Below, piece by piece: positions 9,726 through 22,102 of a stretch of 64,000 nt of DNA. Source of the stretch: Rhizodiscina lignyota (taxonomy: Eukaryota; Ascomycota; Dothideomycetes; Aulographales; Rhizodiscinaceae); the NCBI GenBank assembly GCA_010015805.1, contig ML978131.1, forward strand, positions 372,001-436,000. Direction: 5' to 3'. Every line of letters begins with the position of its first letter. The stretch's first letter is position 1. The notes under the pieces were generated by a model, which did no database searches, was not told the DNA's origin, and worked only from the letters and a program-made list of their open reading frames with translations. A program made the translations under genes and the position numbers.

Positions 9726-12700
9726 TCATCCTCCAGGTCCACCGCCGCGATCCAGGAAGCTAACCAAGAAGCCTCTAAAGCCCGTCATGGCACCCTTTAC
9801 ACCCTTGTTATCTTCCTGCTGTCCATATCTCTTACCACTCCTCACCTGTTCGACAAGTGCCGCAACGTATCTCTCAATATCCGCATCGTTCGCGCCCATG
9901 CCGCTGAGCTGACGCCTCAGCTCATCAATGTACAACTGGCCCGTCTTGCGCAAGGTGGTTTCTTGTAGCGCCGCAATCTGCGTGATGAAGGTTCGAGCCT
10001 GGGGATCCTTTGCCTTGAAACTAGTGCTTGACGGGATTATCCATACAAGAGGGGAGAAGCGGGAAACTGCGAAACTGTCGAAGCCTGGAAAAACAGGCTG
10101 TGGTGCGTCAACCACGCCATTTTGCTGCTGTTGTCCGGGCATGGTCCCATTAGGAACCTGAGGCAGCACGACGTCTGGTCCACCCCAGGCAACTGTCATC
10201 TTTGTGAAGACATCCAGTGCAACTCTCGCATTCGCCACGTCGGAAACGTCGCTAGCGTAGTGCGTTACAACATTAACGATGGTGTCGAACGTAGCCTGGT
10301 TGGTGGTCGAGACGAGAACGGATGCTAGGTCATGGTTCAACACCACGAGTATGAAACTCAGAAACTCGAACTTCAAGCCAGCCTGCTCTCTTGCATCGTC
10401 GGTGCCGTTTGTCTGAGCAGCCAGACCTGCGAAAACCCGTTGGAGCAGAGTTCCGAGTATGGTGTCGAGAATGTTTGCAATCTCTGTCTTGAAGCCGAAG
10501 ATAATCTGATCAAGGAGTCGCAAGAATGTGCTCATCTCGTCATTTGTAGATGAATCAGACAGCAAGCCATCAATCCAACGGGGCAACTGCCCCAAGACTC
10601 GTGATCCAAGAACACCGATCATCCTAGACAGGGAAAAGCGAGCAGCAGTGCGGATCTTATCAGAAGCTTTCAACGATTGGAGCGCCACCAGAATTGCTTC
10701 AGATGCACGCGTGAACTCGTCTCCGACTTCGCTAGGTGGAGGCACGCCAGAAGACGCTCCAGGCATCCAGTCAGAGAAGCCACGGGCCAGAGTACCAAGA
10801 GCCATAATGTCGTGATGTAGCTGAAGGACTGAGCTCTCGTCGCCGCTTTTAGCCGATCCAAGGTATTGCTCCATATCGCCGAAGATTGGATTTGTGATTG
10901 ACTGAGCGAAGATGATCTTCTGGTCCACTGGTACCGAAGGGGCTGAAGATAGGCAGCCCACAGTCTCGAAGAGGTTGAGCTGGCTGTCGAACAGTGCTTC
11001 TGCGGAGTCGCCTTTGTCGTCCGAATCCATATCGTCTTCATCCTCCTCATTTCTTGGCAGCTCTGCCTTGATTTTAAGGAGGTCTGCGATCGCTTGGATA
11101 ACAGTTTGCGAGACATTGCCCAACTGGGCTCGGAGAGGTTTAACGAACCGCAGGAAGAGGTACCAAGAGCGCGTCTTGACGCGTAATACGTCGAGATGAA
11201 TAGTCTGGACAAATGATTCCAGCACTTGCGGGATGTACTGAGGGTTCTGCTCGAAGAACTGACTGTAGCGGACGCAGATCTCCATGAATTGAAGCTGTAT
11301 GGACGGAAACGCGTGCGATCCAACACCTGACGAAGTTAGAGCTGAACTGAAATATTGAGGGCCGATTTTGCCCACCAGTCTGCACCATCTTCGACATCAT
11401 CTCCACCAGTGTTTGTGCAGCTGCCGAAGATGGCTCCCTTTTCGCATACAAGCCTCCGTTCTTGACGGCTAATTCCCCAAATTGATACATCTCGTGCAAA
11501 GCCAGGTCAAGGTCGCGCCAGTTCATCGAGTTTGGATTGCTCTCAAACTTTGTGAACGTGTCTGCAACTACTCTGCTCACTGTCTGGATGTAAAGCGGCT
11601 CGTCGATGACTGAGATTGTCTGTTGGAGTACATACAACCTCTTCCTGAGCTCTTGAAATTCTGCCTCTTCTGTCTGTTCGCTTTCATCGCCCCATGGTAA
11701 GGACTCGTCGATCTTCATCTTTCGAATAACCACCTCAAGAATCGGAAGAAGCATGCCGTGGTACAGAGGCGCAAGGCCCCCTTTGGCTTTCGCGATTTTC
11801 CGGAAGAAAGTGAGGAGGTCCGTCAGCGAAGGAATAACCGTCGAACAGATCTCGTCAAACTCGTCACTAAAGAACCGTAATAAGTATGGGACAAACACCT
11901 GAAGAAGCTCGTCCCCTTGTTGTCGAGTCTCGCCCGGAACGCCATCGTTCTCTACTACTTTGACGATATCGGTCATGACGGTATTCACCAATTTCGCAAC
12001 GGTTTCCGCAAGATCTGTGTCGTACTCTGAAGATAACTGATCTGCTAGAGCAGGGCTCGCGCTCAGTTGGCTCACGACAGTCCCGATATTCAAGACTCGC
12101 ATGAGCTGAACTTTCTCTGCCGCCTGCATCTTCTTGGCAATAATCTCCGTGAACGTGTCGATCGCCGCATCGCGTGTCTGCGCCTGAGCCTGAGCCTGAG
12201 TCTGCTGCCGTGATATTTCGAAGAGCGCGTTGATGATGGTTTCGTTGACTACAAGCGATATGTCGATCCACATGACCCAGCGGCTAATGGTACGGAGGCA
12301 CATCTCGACGATGGACGCGTCCATCTGCTGCCACTGCCACTTCGCGAGAATCTCTTGCCAGGAAGCCGCAATCTTCTGCGCGTCTCTTGCTCGGATCAAG
12401 TCTTTCAGCTCGCCATGCTTCTTCTGCATTTGAGGCTCCTTTGGCTGCAATGTATCCGCGATCTCATCGTGCACTGAGCCAAGAAACCTCAGATAAAGTG
12501 CAGTTGCCCGTGGATTCTGTATGCCTAGCTGCTGGCCGTCTCCAGCCAGCGCCCGAAAATCGTCAAAGCATCCTGGCCACTCAGACGCGTAAAGTGAGAT
12601 GAAGAGGTAAGTGAACGTCTGCGTCAGCTTGTTCTGGATGTGTGGTGTATCCACCAGTTGCGAACCCAGGCCATACGTCTGCCGCGCATAGTCCATCAAC

Positions 12701-13048
12701 GAGCCGCGGAGGTAATTAAGCGTCTCGGGTGATTGTCCCGGCAGCTGTACCGTGTAGTTCAACACCTCCATACAATAGTGCCGTGTGAAGTCGGACGCTC
12801 GAGGCTCGCGGGTGAAGATAGCTAAGCAGACCTGCCATGCTGAGGGTTCGGATTTGAAGGACTCGAGGAAAGTGAGGGCTTGAGGTTTGAGGTCGGCTTG
12901 GACCGTGGGATTCCAGGCGATTTCGATGGCCTTTTCGACCTGGTGGAGCATGCGAAGTTAGCGGGTGTTTCAAAACTTCCATGCTTCCTAGATGGATAGG
13001 TGGTGTGAGGTCGCGGCGAATGAAGCATACCTGCGCCTGAGCATCCAT
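9726..13048 (-). CDS. LOS1: Exportin-T, nuclear tRNA exporter Los1, 1060 aa
   Basis: Three exons (13048-13031, 12939-11376, 11326-9726) join in phase. The first exon is only six codons (MDAQAQ) and splices to VEKAIEIAWNP, reproducing the family start. The second intron is 49 bp and joins MVQTG to VGSHAFPSIQLQFMEICVRY. The protein is an all-helical HEAT-repeat karyopherin of the usual 1000-1070 residue length. It should bind Ran-GTP and mature tRNA and move tRNA through the nuclear pore. Family-typical blocks include QALTFLESFKSEPSAWQ, SEWPGCFDDF, MWIDISLVVNE and the near C-terminal YIDELRRQLSGMGAN. An acidic insert (EEDEDDMDSDDKGD) interrupts the C-terminal half. It ends 700 bp from the Zn2Cys6 start. 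Confidence 0.93.
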
Positions 13049-14104
13049 GGTCACCGATCCACCGAGAGATTTTCAGAAGTCGTGAAAGTCATTCGAGAGT
13101 TTGAGAGCGACGTGGAGTGTGTATACGCGAATGTTGGTATTCACGGTGTTGTTCGTGGATGGAGCGGTTCGTAATTTATCGAGTCATTTGTGATGTTGAT
13201 ATGGCGCACGTAGGATGTTTTTGCCTGATGTTGGCGAGAGAGGGAGGAACACCGTTGCGTAGGACACGAGCACAGATGGAAATTGAGGGCAGCTCCAAGA
13301 GGTGTAACTGTGAAGTACAAAGCAGAGCAGCTTCGAGGCTGGGGCAACACAATTTCTTTGAGGTTGTTGCGGTCAAACTTTCTTTCTGGCTCGCGTGCGC
13401 TGGCTGGCGGGGTCTAAAGTGCAATGCAAGGATCTGCCCTTTCTCGCCCCAGTTCCCGACGTTGTACCGAAAATCGGGTGCTTATCCAACGACAATCTCC
13501 GGTACTCACGTACTGATTTCTTCGAAATGTTCACTCCGCAGCAGCGATCCAATTTCATATTTCTCTGTACGACAACATCATTTTGACACCAAGAATAGAT
13601 GTAATGCTCTTTCATGACGTTACTGAATGCTGTGCATCACTTTAGTACAAATATTCCGAACATGTGACCACGTCCAATAGTTACACTCCGTCAACCCGAT
13701 GCCCGTCTACCGAACGCTAGACAAAGTTGGATGGTTGAGGAGTCTACTCAATACTAGCACAAGTATTTAACAGCCGTCCAATTAATACAGGAAACCAACC
13801 GAAAGGACTATCTACTCGCTATCTAGGTATCGCAGAAAGGGAAAGCCATTGTATCCGCCCAATATCTACCCGAGCAAGACGATTTATATGTGAAAAGGTA
13901 CCTGCAGACAAAAGAAAGGCACACTTCTGTTGAATCTTCCAACTCGCAAGCGCAAAGCACAAATGACCGAAACCAGTTCTCCAATTCCCATCTTCAACCC
14001 GCTCATAACGCATACCCTGAGTACCAATTCATTCAACACATACCACTGCCATACGCCGTCACACATGTCAACTGCTCATTATCTCTGATATGCCGGAACA
14101 GCTG
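13049..14104. other. LOS1 promoter and 3' flank of the Myb-like gene
   Basis: No open frame with a recognisable family occurs here. The right part is AT-richer and probably contains the 3' UTR of the Myb-like gene. I see no RNA gene or repeat. Confidence 0.4.
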
Positions 14105-15673
14105 TCACAAAACGCCATGTATCTGCTTCCACTTCTTCTTGCACGTCGCGTAAGCGAAGTGGTATGATCCTCCGTTCTCGGCGATGTACGCAGAGACCCT
14201 CTTCCAAGAGACCTTCGAGATGTCAATGTCTGTCGGCCGGCGTGTTCTGGTGCTCCCGTGGTGGCGCTCACTTGCTCCGATCATCGAGTTCACAGCGTCG
14301 TTCAGAAGGCCGATCTGTGATAAAGGGTTTAGCACTCTGTGATAAGTATGTATTAGCGAACAATGCAGTGGCTGACTCACATCGCGCGATCTCCAAACCG
14401 GTTTCCTCACCCTCTCTTGCTTCGGCTTTGTCAAGTCTCGAAAGCGGCCGCGAAGCGTCGACTCTGCCTCACGGAAATTGCCCTGCTCACGTATCTCTCT
14501 GTATGACATACCAGAACGTCGGCATTGGATCAGGAACATGTTCTGCTCATCTCTGCCTTCCTGGTCTTGCGTCTCAAGGAAGGGATCATCACATCGATCA
14601 GAATGGAGGGTATCTTCTCCCATACCATCAATGACTTGAGGTATGCCCATTGTCTGAGACATATCGTCATATCCTCCGAAGCCTCTGACCGATGCGGGAT
14701 AATTCCAGCCCCACTGACTTTGTGTGGTACCGTACTGTGGTTGTACTTCTGCGACAGGGTGAGTGCCCCAACCTTGTTCGAGACCGAGCCCATAGTTTCT
14801 AGTCTGGCCATACTGGGCGTGATCAACACGGGGATGAAGATCCAAAGGGTTGGTTTCATCCGGCGTGTTATATGCCGCGGTATAGGACTCAAAGGGCGAT
14901 TGACTACCCTCACCAAGGGAATATTCATCGGGGCTGGGACTGCTCGAGAAGTAGGCTTGATCATCATTGAATACTTCGCGCGGCGACACAGGCAGGGAAG
15001 GCTCGTAAGTAGTTGATGGTGAACTTGTCTCAGGTACAAGGCCAGGAATGTTGACCGGAGCAGAGGGAGCGAAAGACGCTGCATATCCGCTGAAGTTGTC
15101 TTCTTCTTTGAGGTAATTGTTGAAATGTCCACCGTTATTGTTGAGAGAAGTACCAGAATCCGACGGCGTAGATCGGGAGTATGATGAACCGTTAGAGGCG
15201 ATTATATAGCCCCAGGTATCGTTAATGTGCGAAGAAGGAACACAATCAGCTGTGTAGTTGTTGTGGTCGATTGCGCTCCTGGCAGACTGAATCATATGCC
15301 ATTCATCCGCAAATGCTCCAGCAATTGGACTATGACCATCTTGTTCGAGATCTGACATCGTACAAGCCGAAGCCACCCAATAGACAGGCTGCTTCCGCAC
15401 GAGAGCGTAAGGATGACGTGCTCTGGGAACCGGAAAGGAGTGAAGCGACTTATGAGAAGGCACCTGTTACGCGTGTCCAAGTCAGGATACACCGAAAGAC
15501 ATTACAGGGCTATGACTTACAGTAGGTTGACAGTTATATGCAAGCGAAATTGATCCCCTTTGCGCGCCAACGTGATCTTCAGGCCAGGTGGGCAGATGAA
15601 CAGGATGGCCGTGATATGATATAACTCCCCGCGGATACGCAGAATGCGCCTCATAACGACCCCATATAGCCAT
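14105..15673 (-). CDS. Myb/homeodomain-like DNA-binding regulator, 481 aa
   Basis: Exons 15673-15521, 15463-14381 and 14314-14105 join in phase. The first 300 residues are disordered and rich in Ser, Asn, Gly and Tyr. The C-terminal 140 residues form the only conserved block: DEQNMFLIQCRRSGMSY, REIREQGNFREAESTLRGRF, then IGLLNDAVNSM and KVSWKRVSAYIAENGGSYHF. This pairs a helix-turn-helix-like half with a Myb/SANT-like half, as in fungal Myb-like developmental regulators. The 66-bp intron between the halves has no stop and is a multiple of three. An alternative shorter start exists at 15361 (MSDLEQDG). I prefer the upstream start because the exon MAIWGRYEAHSAYPRG has coding texture and a strong GTAAGT donor. 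Confidence 0.75.
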
Positions 15674-18137
15674 CTTGACTTATACCTATCGCGGTAGGCG
15701 CGATCTCAGTGCCGCTTGCGATTGAGAGTCGCGCAGATGCTTCCTGTTGAAATCCGTTTAACCAAGAATTACCTTGGATTAAATGCAAGCCGCCACCAAT
15801 AAGATCAAAATGGTTGAAGAAAATGCTGCTAGATCTGCATGCAGCCCCTCAAAATTTACTGGGACGCATGCAGCAGAAACTTGAGCTATTGTCGTTCGTC
15901 GGATCTGCGGATTGCTTCTTCGGAACTGCAGCTAGGTAGACCGCTTGTTGATTGTTGATGGTCGGTGAGGGTATAAACAAAGTGTTGTACGCAAAGATGC
16001 AGCGCTCTAGATGTGAAGCAGGAAAGGACAGCAATATTGAGTCGCTGTCAGGAGAGCCGCAGATAACCGAAGCGAGCAGTAGACTGGTAGTGAAGGGGGT
16101 CCCGCAGGGAGTATTGAGAAGGTTGCTCCACCCAGAGAGCGACTCTGAGTGCGATGTTGAAAAGCTTCCATTTGTATTAGCTTTGAATGCTCCAAGCACC
16201 ACTCTGGCTGCAGAACGTACAGGTCACAAGTCTGAAGTAGCAACCTCACGCCACGCGAAAGATGCCAGTCCACTTTACTATGGACGAGACGCAAGCGGTA
16301 TCGAGGGCGACCAGCAATGAGATATCAGAGACAAACAATGCCAACGAAGACGGAAGGATCTAAAACAGAAATCCACGCCTAGCAAGGAGATTGATCTTAG
16401 GGGAAACAATTGGTGAGCTTTCAGTGATATGGTCTCCGGTATGTCCTGGGCTGCCCCAGGACGGCGCTGGCTCTATTGCGAGCCATGATCAGCTGAGAGT
16501 CAATCCTCGCAATCGTTTGCATAGTGGACCGCTCTTCCCCTTCCCCGCTTATTGCTTAGGACGGGGTAATGCTGCCAGATGCGAGCAATCTTGCTGGGCT
16601 TGTTCGGCAGCGAGCCGAGTAGATGGAGCTACAGCGATTTGGTTGAGAAAAAGTGAGACATCTCCATAGACATGAGCAAATGAAGTAAATTAGATGCGAC
16701 CCACTGCGGGACGGGCCTCAGCTGGGGTGAGGATCTCACAAATTGGCCCTGGCATTAGTAAGTACTGCTACGGGGCTTTCGCTGGAATCTACTTAAGCAA
16801 TCTGCACAGCGTGCAGGTGCGGTGCGACACCGTGCAAGGAGGCTCAACTGACATATACGACCAATGGTGTGTGTGTGTATGGAAGTTGCATAGAAGGAGC
16901 GCGTGCCTCTGCGTGATTGCGGGAGTGGGATGTTCTGCCATCTGCAGTCGTCTTCAAAAGGGGAAGTAGCTTGAGGCTCTTCCCGATGCAAAGCTTAACG
17001 GCTGTCAAAAGGCATCCAATGAAATTGTAGCACTAATTGTGGCTCCTGTACGATCAACGTGCGCAGTGCTAGGTGGCATGCTGCATTAAAGCTCTTCTCG
17101 GAGAGGCGCATAAGGGCTGCTGGAGCGTTCGGACGATCGAAAATGACGGAGATGGAGAGGTGTCATTCATTCATACGATACAATCGATGGCGTCTCATCT
17201 TGATCTGGGCCGGGAATGGGTGAGTGATGTACCGGGAACGGGCGGTAGAAAAGATGGATGTTTTCAAACGCTCGCCCATCTCATCCGAGATTGTCAGGAA
17301 AGAGGATTGGAAGGCCGTAGACAGTGGAGCTGCAAGGCGCAAGAGTCAGCTACTGAATGTGATCAGTCGGAGGATTTAATGCTTTGAGATGCATGCCATA
17401 TGCAAGACATACTGAAGAAATTCCGGACGTGTAGTTGACAGGCCACAGCTGCGGCCAATAACATCAACACACAAGTGTGTCAATTCCTCTTACAGAATGC
17501 GCATGCGATCGCCAGCCCTCCCCATCCGTAACGTCAGGATGCAGTAGTCTCTTCGCCGCAGGTATCCGAGAAGACCAGGTCAAGGATCTGGCTGGATTGC
17601 TGCACAGTCAAAGCACCTGTAGCACCAACAACAACCGTCTTCAGGCATTAGGACTGGGGAGAGGTCGAACTATGATGTTGGGAAGAGTACTTGAAGAGTC
17701 AGCAAAGAAGTGCAAGTTTGTCAAGAGCTCAAGGGCGACGAAATAGCTGGCCGCCGCCCGGCAAGCTACAAGTCAATTTGGGACGAACGAGAGGAAATGA
17801 CACTATCACGTGAGCGACTACCAAAATTCAAGTAGCAAAACTTGCATATTAGCACTTCCAACAGTTTCAGTGATGTGATATTTTCATTAGTTTTTCTATA
17901 CTGAGTTCATCCAGCATAGTGGTCTTTTAGGAATAGTTATTTTAGCCATTCCCATCCCGCAGTGAGGATCCTCCTGCAAACTAGCACCAGCAGGATACAA
18001 AGTATGTCGATACCGATCATAAATCTCAAATTGGAGATGATGGTATACATGTCTTTGGATTTGAGAGGTATTGCCGCACATCGCGAACCAGCCCAGCGCA
18101 TACCGAACCCTTTGTTTGCCACCGGGCCGATCTCATG
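15674..18137. other. 2.5 kb gene-free region upstream of the Myb-like gene
   Basis: Many short open frames occur on both strands but none shows family motifs, biased composition or coherent splicing. A TG-rich run lies at about 16868-16880 and a CACGTG core at about 17808. The left part should contain the promoter and leader of the minus-strand Myb-like gene, and the right end the 3' UTR of the ubiquitin-conjugating enzyme gene. A non-coding transcript is possible but not visible from sequence. Confidence 0.45.
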
Positions 18138-21100
18138 TCATGCCTGCATACACTCCTCCATGTCCTTCAATTGCTGACGAAGTTTGACGACAGCGCCAGC
18201 AGAGATGACATTGACGCCATCTCTTGCGGATGAAGTGGCATTTGTGCCTTCGCTGCGCTCAACCACGCCTTTCGCTGCATCTATCGCTCGCTGGAGAAGC
18301 TTCGGCGTACCTTCTTCTGGTGCAGTGTACAACCAGTTGACGACATCTGCCAAACCGTCGACTGGATACTTCAGCGCATGACTGATAAAGCCTCTTGAGA
18401 GGAAATAAGAACGCTCCGAATAATGCATAGAAGAAATCTTTGTTTCCGCCGAGCCAATGCGGACCTCGTACCCGGCCTCATTGTAGTATGGTTCTTTCAC
18501 CAGCACAAGGCCGAGGATGCTGACAAGCACCTGCAGCACAGTCGATTTTTCCGGATTCCAGTTCTCTGTTCGCTCGCCTGTATGCCATGTTCCAAGGAGA
18601 CTCAGGCATACCTTGCCATCCTCGTAGAGGTTGGGATTGATGGGGCCGCCGCTGTGTGTCCACGAGTGGAAGAACACTTTGGGTGGATAATTCGGGAAGT
18701 CGCTGTCTAATTGAATATCAAAAACAAAAGGGGCCAATGCATATGGGGTATCTAGCGGGCCAACAATGAGAATGCGAAGAAGATCAAGGCGGGCTTCCCA
18801 TGTTCGTACGAAAACACCTTCTGGCAATGATGAGCCGAGAATTTGGTGCTCTTTGCTGATTCGGCGAAGGACGCTTCGTGCCTGTGGCTGTGAAGCGCTA
18901 AGATAGTGATGTGATGCTGGAGGAGATGAATCAAGGATATCAAAATTAGACGGAGCATTCGGCCGACCGGCTAAGTTCAGTGGTTCAGGCGCGGCGGCTT
19001 CTGTCGATGCTGGTAGCGTAACATCTCGCTTCGTAACTGTAGGCTGCGTTGGCGGACTATTGTTGATTGAAGGTGGCTCATCGGTCATCGGGGTGTCGCT
19101 GTCATCGACATCACCATTGACATCCTCCATATCAACAGAGTCCTCTGATTCCGTCGACCACGCATCTTCTCCGTCCTCCTCATCCATCCTTTCACCATCG
19201 TTGCCTTGATAATCAAATTCTTCACGGACGGCCACGCGTAGAAAGTGATCTAAGAGGCTAGTAGAGCCCCAGACACGGGGGTCGAGATCGTAAGCCATGT
19301 CATCATCCATCCCACCATCCTCGAGATCGTCGTCCGAATCATCTGCAGCATTACCCCATCCATCGTCAAGGTCGTCGTCAAAATCACTGCTGTAGACAAG
19401 TACGAGCTTCTCCGGAGAGACTCTGAGATCTCGGACCTTATCTAAAGCTGCCAGTCTGACCGTGATGTAGCCATCCAGCCCAAGGTCAACGACTTCACCA
19501 AACCAGTTAAGCGCTTCCGTCTCAGTCTGGTCGGGTGATCGCGGTGGCACTGCTTCAGGCTTGATTATCACAAAGTCTCCTCGCCGCTTTTGGAGGCCTT
19601 TTGCCACTTTTATATCATATAAGCTGGTGGACTCAACAGTTGATGAGAGCTCGCCAAGCGACGAATCTGGCATCAAGCCGCCACTCGGATCGCCCGAAAC
19701 ATCTAGACCGAAATCCTCAGCGGAATTATAGTATCGGATGTTGGCATCGCGCCACCAGCGTACGGTTGCCATACGATCAGAAGACTGAACTGCTTGGATG
19801 ACGCCGACCTTCGTGGGATGAAACTCCCATGATGGCGCACCAGATTTGCCTTCATTCGTGATGATGACCTCTCCAGGCCAAACTTCTTCGTCATTGTCCA
19901 CGTTGAGGTCGGGAACCAAGGCGGTCGCAGCGTGGGTGCTGGTAGTCATATCTTGCCACTGCACAGTAACGTCTGTGCGGGTTGAGAGCACACAAAATGT
20001 GTTCAAGTCATAGCCTAGGGTTTCAGTGCGAGGCCTTCGCTCTAATACGCCATGTGAAAGACCACTGGGGCCGATGAGGGGACCACTGTATTTTACGGCA
20101 GCTCCAGCAATGTCTTTGAATCGAACACAGTCTCCAACGGTCACGTCAGGGGCTGTTGGATTTGACAATGAGCTGCTCTCTGCTTGAGAAAGACTTTTAG
20201 GTACCCGTGTCCTGTCGTAGACATGTATTGCGCCTGAGGAGATGACGTCTATATCAAGTTCCTCTGGAGGCATCGGCGTCGAAGATTCAATATGTCGTTC
20301 AAGCCATACGACCCCGATAAGCACAGGGCGCACCTCAACGACTTGTCCTCTTGGCTGGACGCTGGGGACATAGCTGCCGAAGACCCATCGTCCTCTCCGG
20401 AGATTGGCTTTCTTAGTTGAGACGATATCACCAACGTCAATGAGGTCGCCCCTTGCCTCAGCTTCAAGTTCGTCAGAGCTTTCCACGACCACAACGGTTC
20501 CATTCGAGAGCCGAACAGCAATCTCTTCCTCGATGTACTCTACACGCCCAATCCAGTTCCGGTATATGATGAGCGCACCCTCACTGTACGTCTGTGCATG
20601 CTTCAGCTCCTCGCCTGGTATATCGAGCAGTATGCTTCGCATCGGTCTTGAAGGCATCGAATGGCTGCCGCCAGCTGCAATATAGTCGTCCCATTCTCGA
20701 CTACTCATGTGCAGCAGCGTGCACCGCGTAGTAGTGTTCGTCACGGTCCCACTGAGTGTGCTTTGCGCGTCTCGCTTCACAACATCTCCTACGAGCAGCG
20801 ATCGGTCGACCAACAGTAAGTTTGACGTGAGGATGAGCTCTGCCTTAGGCGACCCATGCCATCTTGCCAGGACCGTGTCTTTTGGCGGGATGCCATCACG
20901 CAAGAACCGCTCAAAAGCAGGCTTCGAAACGTGCTTCCCTCTCTTGATATCCGGGAACTCTGATCGAGGGTTCGGAATATGACTGTCTACATCACTGTGT
21001 GTCCGCAGAACGAACCCCAGGCCTCGAGATGCCTTCTTGGAACGGTCGAGGACCAAGTCTTCGGGATAGAAGTGGGAGACCGGGACAGGCTGGAGGGCTT

Positions 21101-21140
21101 CGAGCATCGACAGTGGCGTCCGAGGAGCCACGGCAGCCAT
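18138..21140 (-). CDS. UBE2O-type large E2/E3 hybrid ubiquitin-conjugating enzyme, 1000 aa
   Basis: A single uninterrupted exon encodes the protein. The N-terminal two thirds contain several small SH3-like beta modules, seen as repeated VGDxV and WxGxV-type segments (for example VGDVVKRDAQ, VGDIVSTKKANLRRGRWVFG, WPGEVIITNEG). A very acidic linker follows at about residues 585-695. The C-terminal UBC fold holds LRILIVGPLDTPYALAPFVF, NYPPKVFFHSW and the active-site block GKVCLSLLGTWHT with catalytic Cys845, then EPYYNEAGYE. UBE2O enzymes add mono- or multi-ubiquitin without a separate E3 and act in quality control of orphan basic proteins. A C-terminal coiled coil closes the protein. The gene is divergent from the bZIP gene. 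Confidence 0.9.
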   Translation of the reverse strand: MAAVAPRTPLSMLEALQPVPVSHFYPEDLVLDRSKKASRGLGFVLRTHSDVDSHIPNPRSEFPDIKRGKHVSKPAFERFLRDGIPPKDTVLARWHGSPKAELILTSNLLLVDRSLLVGDVVKRDAQSTLSGTVTNTTTRCTLLHMSSREWDDYIAAGGSHSMPSRPMRSILLDIPGEELKHAQTYSEGALIIYRNWIGRVEYIEEEIAVRLSNGTVVVVESSDELEAEARGDLIDVGDIVSTKKANLRRGRWVFGSYVPSVQPRGQVVEVRPVLIGVVWLERHIESSTPMPPEELDIDVISSGAIHVYDRTRVPKSLSQAESSSLSNPTAPDVTVGDCVRFKDIAGAAVKYSGPLIGPSGLSHGVLERRPRTETLGYDLNTFCVLSTRTDVTVQWQDMTTSTHAATALVPDLNVDNDEEVWPGEVIITNEGKSGAPSWEFHPTKVGVIQAVQSSDRMATVRWWRDANIRYYNSAEDFGLDVSGDPSGGLMPDSSLGELSSTVESTSLYDIKVAKGLQKRRGDFVIIKPEAVPPRSPDQTETEALNWFGEVVDLGLDGYITVRLAALDKVRDLRVSPEKLVLVYSSDFDDDLDDGWGNAADDSDDDLEDGGMDDDMAYDLDPRVWGSTSLLDHFLRVAVREEFDYQGNDGERMDEEDGEDAWSTESEDSVDMEDVNGDVDDSDTPMTDEPPSINNSPPTQPTVTKRDVTLPASTEAAAPEPLNLAGRPNAPSNFDILDSSPPASHHYLSASQPQARSVLRRISKEHQILGSSLPEGVFVRTWEARLDLLRILIVGPLDTPYALAPFVFDIQLDSDFPNYPPKVFFHSWTHSGGPINPNLYEDGKVCLSLLGTWHTGERTENWNPEKSTVLQVLVSILGLVLVKEPYYNEAGYEVRIGSAETKISSMHYSERSYFLSRGFISHALKYPVDGLADVVNWLYTAPEEGTPKLLQRAIDAAKGVVERSEGTNATSSARDGVNVISAGAVVKLRQQLKDMEECMQA

Positions 21141-22102
21141 GGTCTCCGCGAACAGTACGCGGACTCAGTGCGACGTCGACTCGTTCGAAGCGTGTCGCGT
21201 CACTGATACTGATACCAAGCTGCAGTCATGCTCAGCCGAACGACCGGAGAAGCTTGCAAAAGCGAGGGCGAATTTGGCGCGATTGGCGGGGGTTGGGTAT
21301 TCTCCCGAGGCTGCGATAGCTGGGCCGATAAATTTGAGGGTAAGAGTGAGGTGTCGGGGTGTGTCGTCGGCGTGGTGAAGTTCTAGGCAGTGTTCAGCGG
21401 GGCGTGGTGTGAGAGGCGGACATCTCCAAAGAGAACAGGACGCGAAGCGAAGAGCAGGGGCTGCTTAGCTGCGTCCTCAGCATTACTCGCGAAGACGCCG
21501 CTTTAGGCCCGCTTTGGCACCGCTTTAGGGTCTTACGTTGCGGGCTCGGGTGGCGAAAGATATTTTGACGGTGAGCCTCCATGCCGAATGATGCAACACG
21601 CGACGACCAGAGCACGCCGGCCTGAACATGCTCCCGGGCCCGTAGAGCGCGTCGCGTCGTCCGAATGGCTTCAACTTCTCCTTCTGTGCCTCCCTACGGA
21701 GCGACTGGTCGTCCGCTTTGCGGTCTTGCTCCCAGATGGACTCCCTGGGGTCGGCCGCCGTAGCTGAGCACTAACTTATGTCCGATTTACTCATCACCTC
21801 ACCATTGCAGGCGGTCACCTATTATCCCTTTCTGGCATTAATAATCTGGCATGAGGCTTGTAATGCACATAGACGCTGGACTCTACCACGTTTGGAACAG
21901 TCACTGCGGTCTCAATCGCAATTATCTCTTTCCTCCTTCCGAGACGCCTGTTCTCTCAGCTTCGCGTCCTTCGGTCTCCCTGTCGTCAGTATTTCTGTAC
22001 AATTTTCGCCACTGTCTATCTATAAATCGCAATTGAAACACTCTCGTCATGGCGTTCATCCAGTTCGTACTGTCTCATCCATACTCGAAATCATTTAGAA
22101 AG
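21141..22102. promoter_or_regulatory. Divergent promoter between the UBE2O-like and bZIP genes
   Basis: This 962-bp region separates two divergent genes. A TATAAA lies at 22021-22026, 77 bp upstream of the bZIP ATG and after a long CT-rich stretch (about 21930-22020) of the kind seen in fungal core promoters. The part next to the UBE2O-like gene is GC-rich and lacks a TATA motif. Confidence 0.5.

Noticed and set aside
16391-17387. Several frames of 90-105 codons upstream of the Myb-like gene
   Set aside because: Composition is not protein-like, frames do not splice together and there are no motifs.
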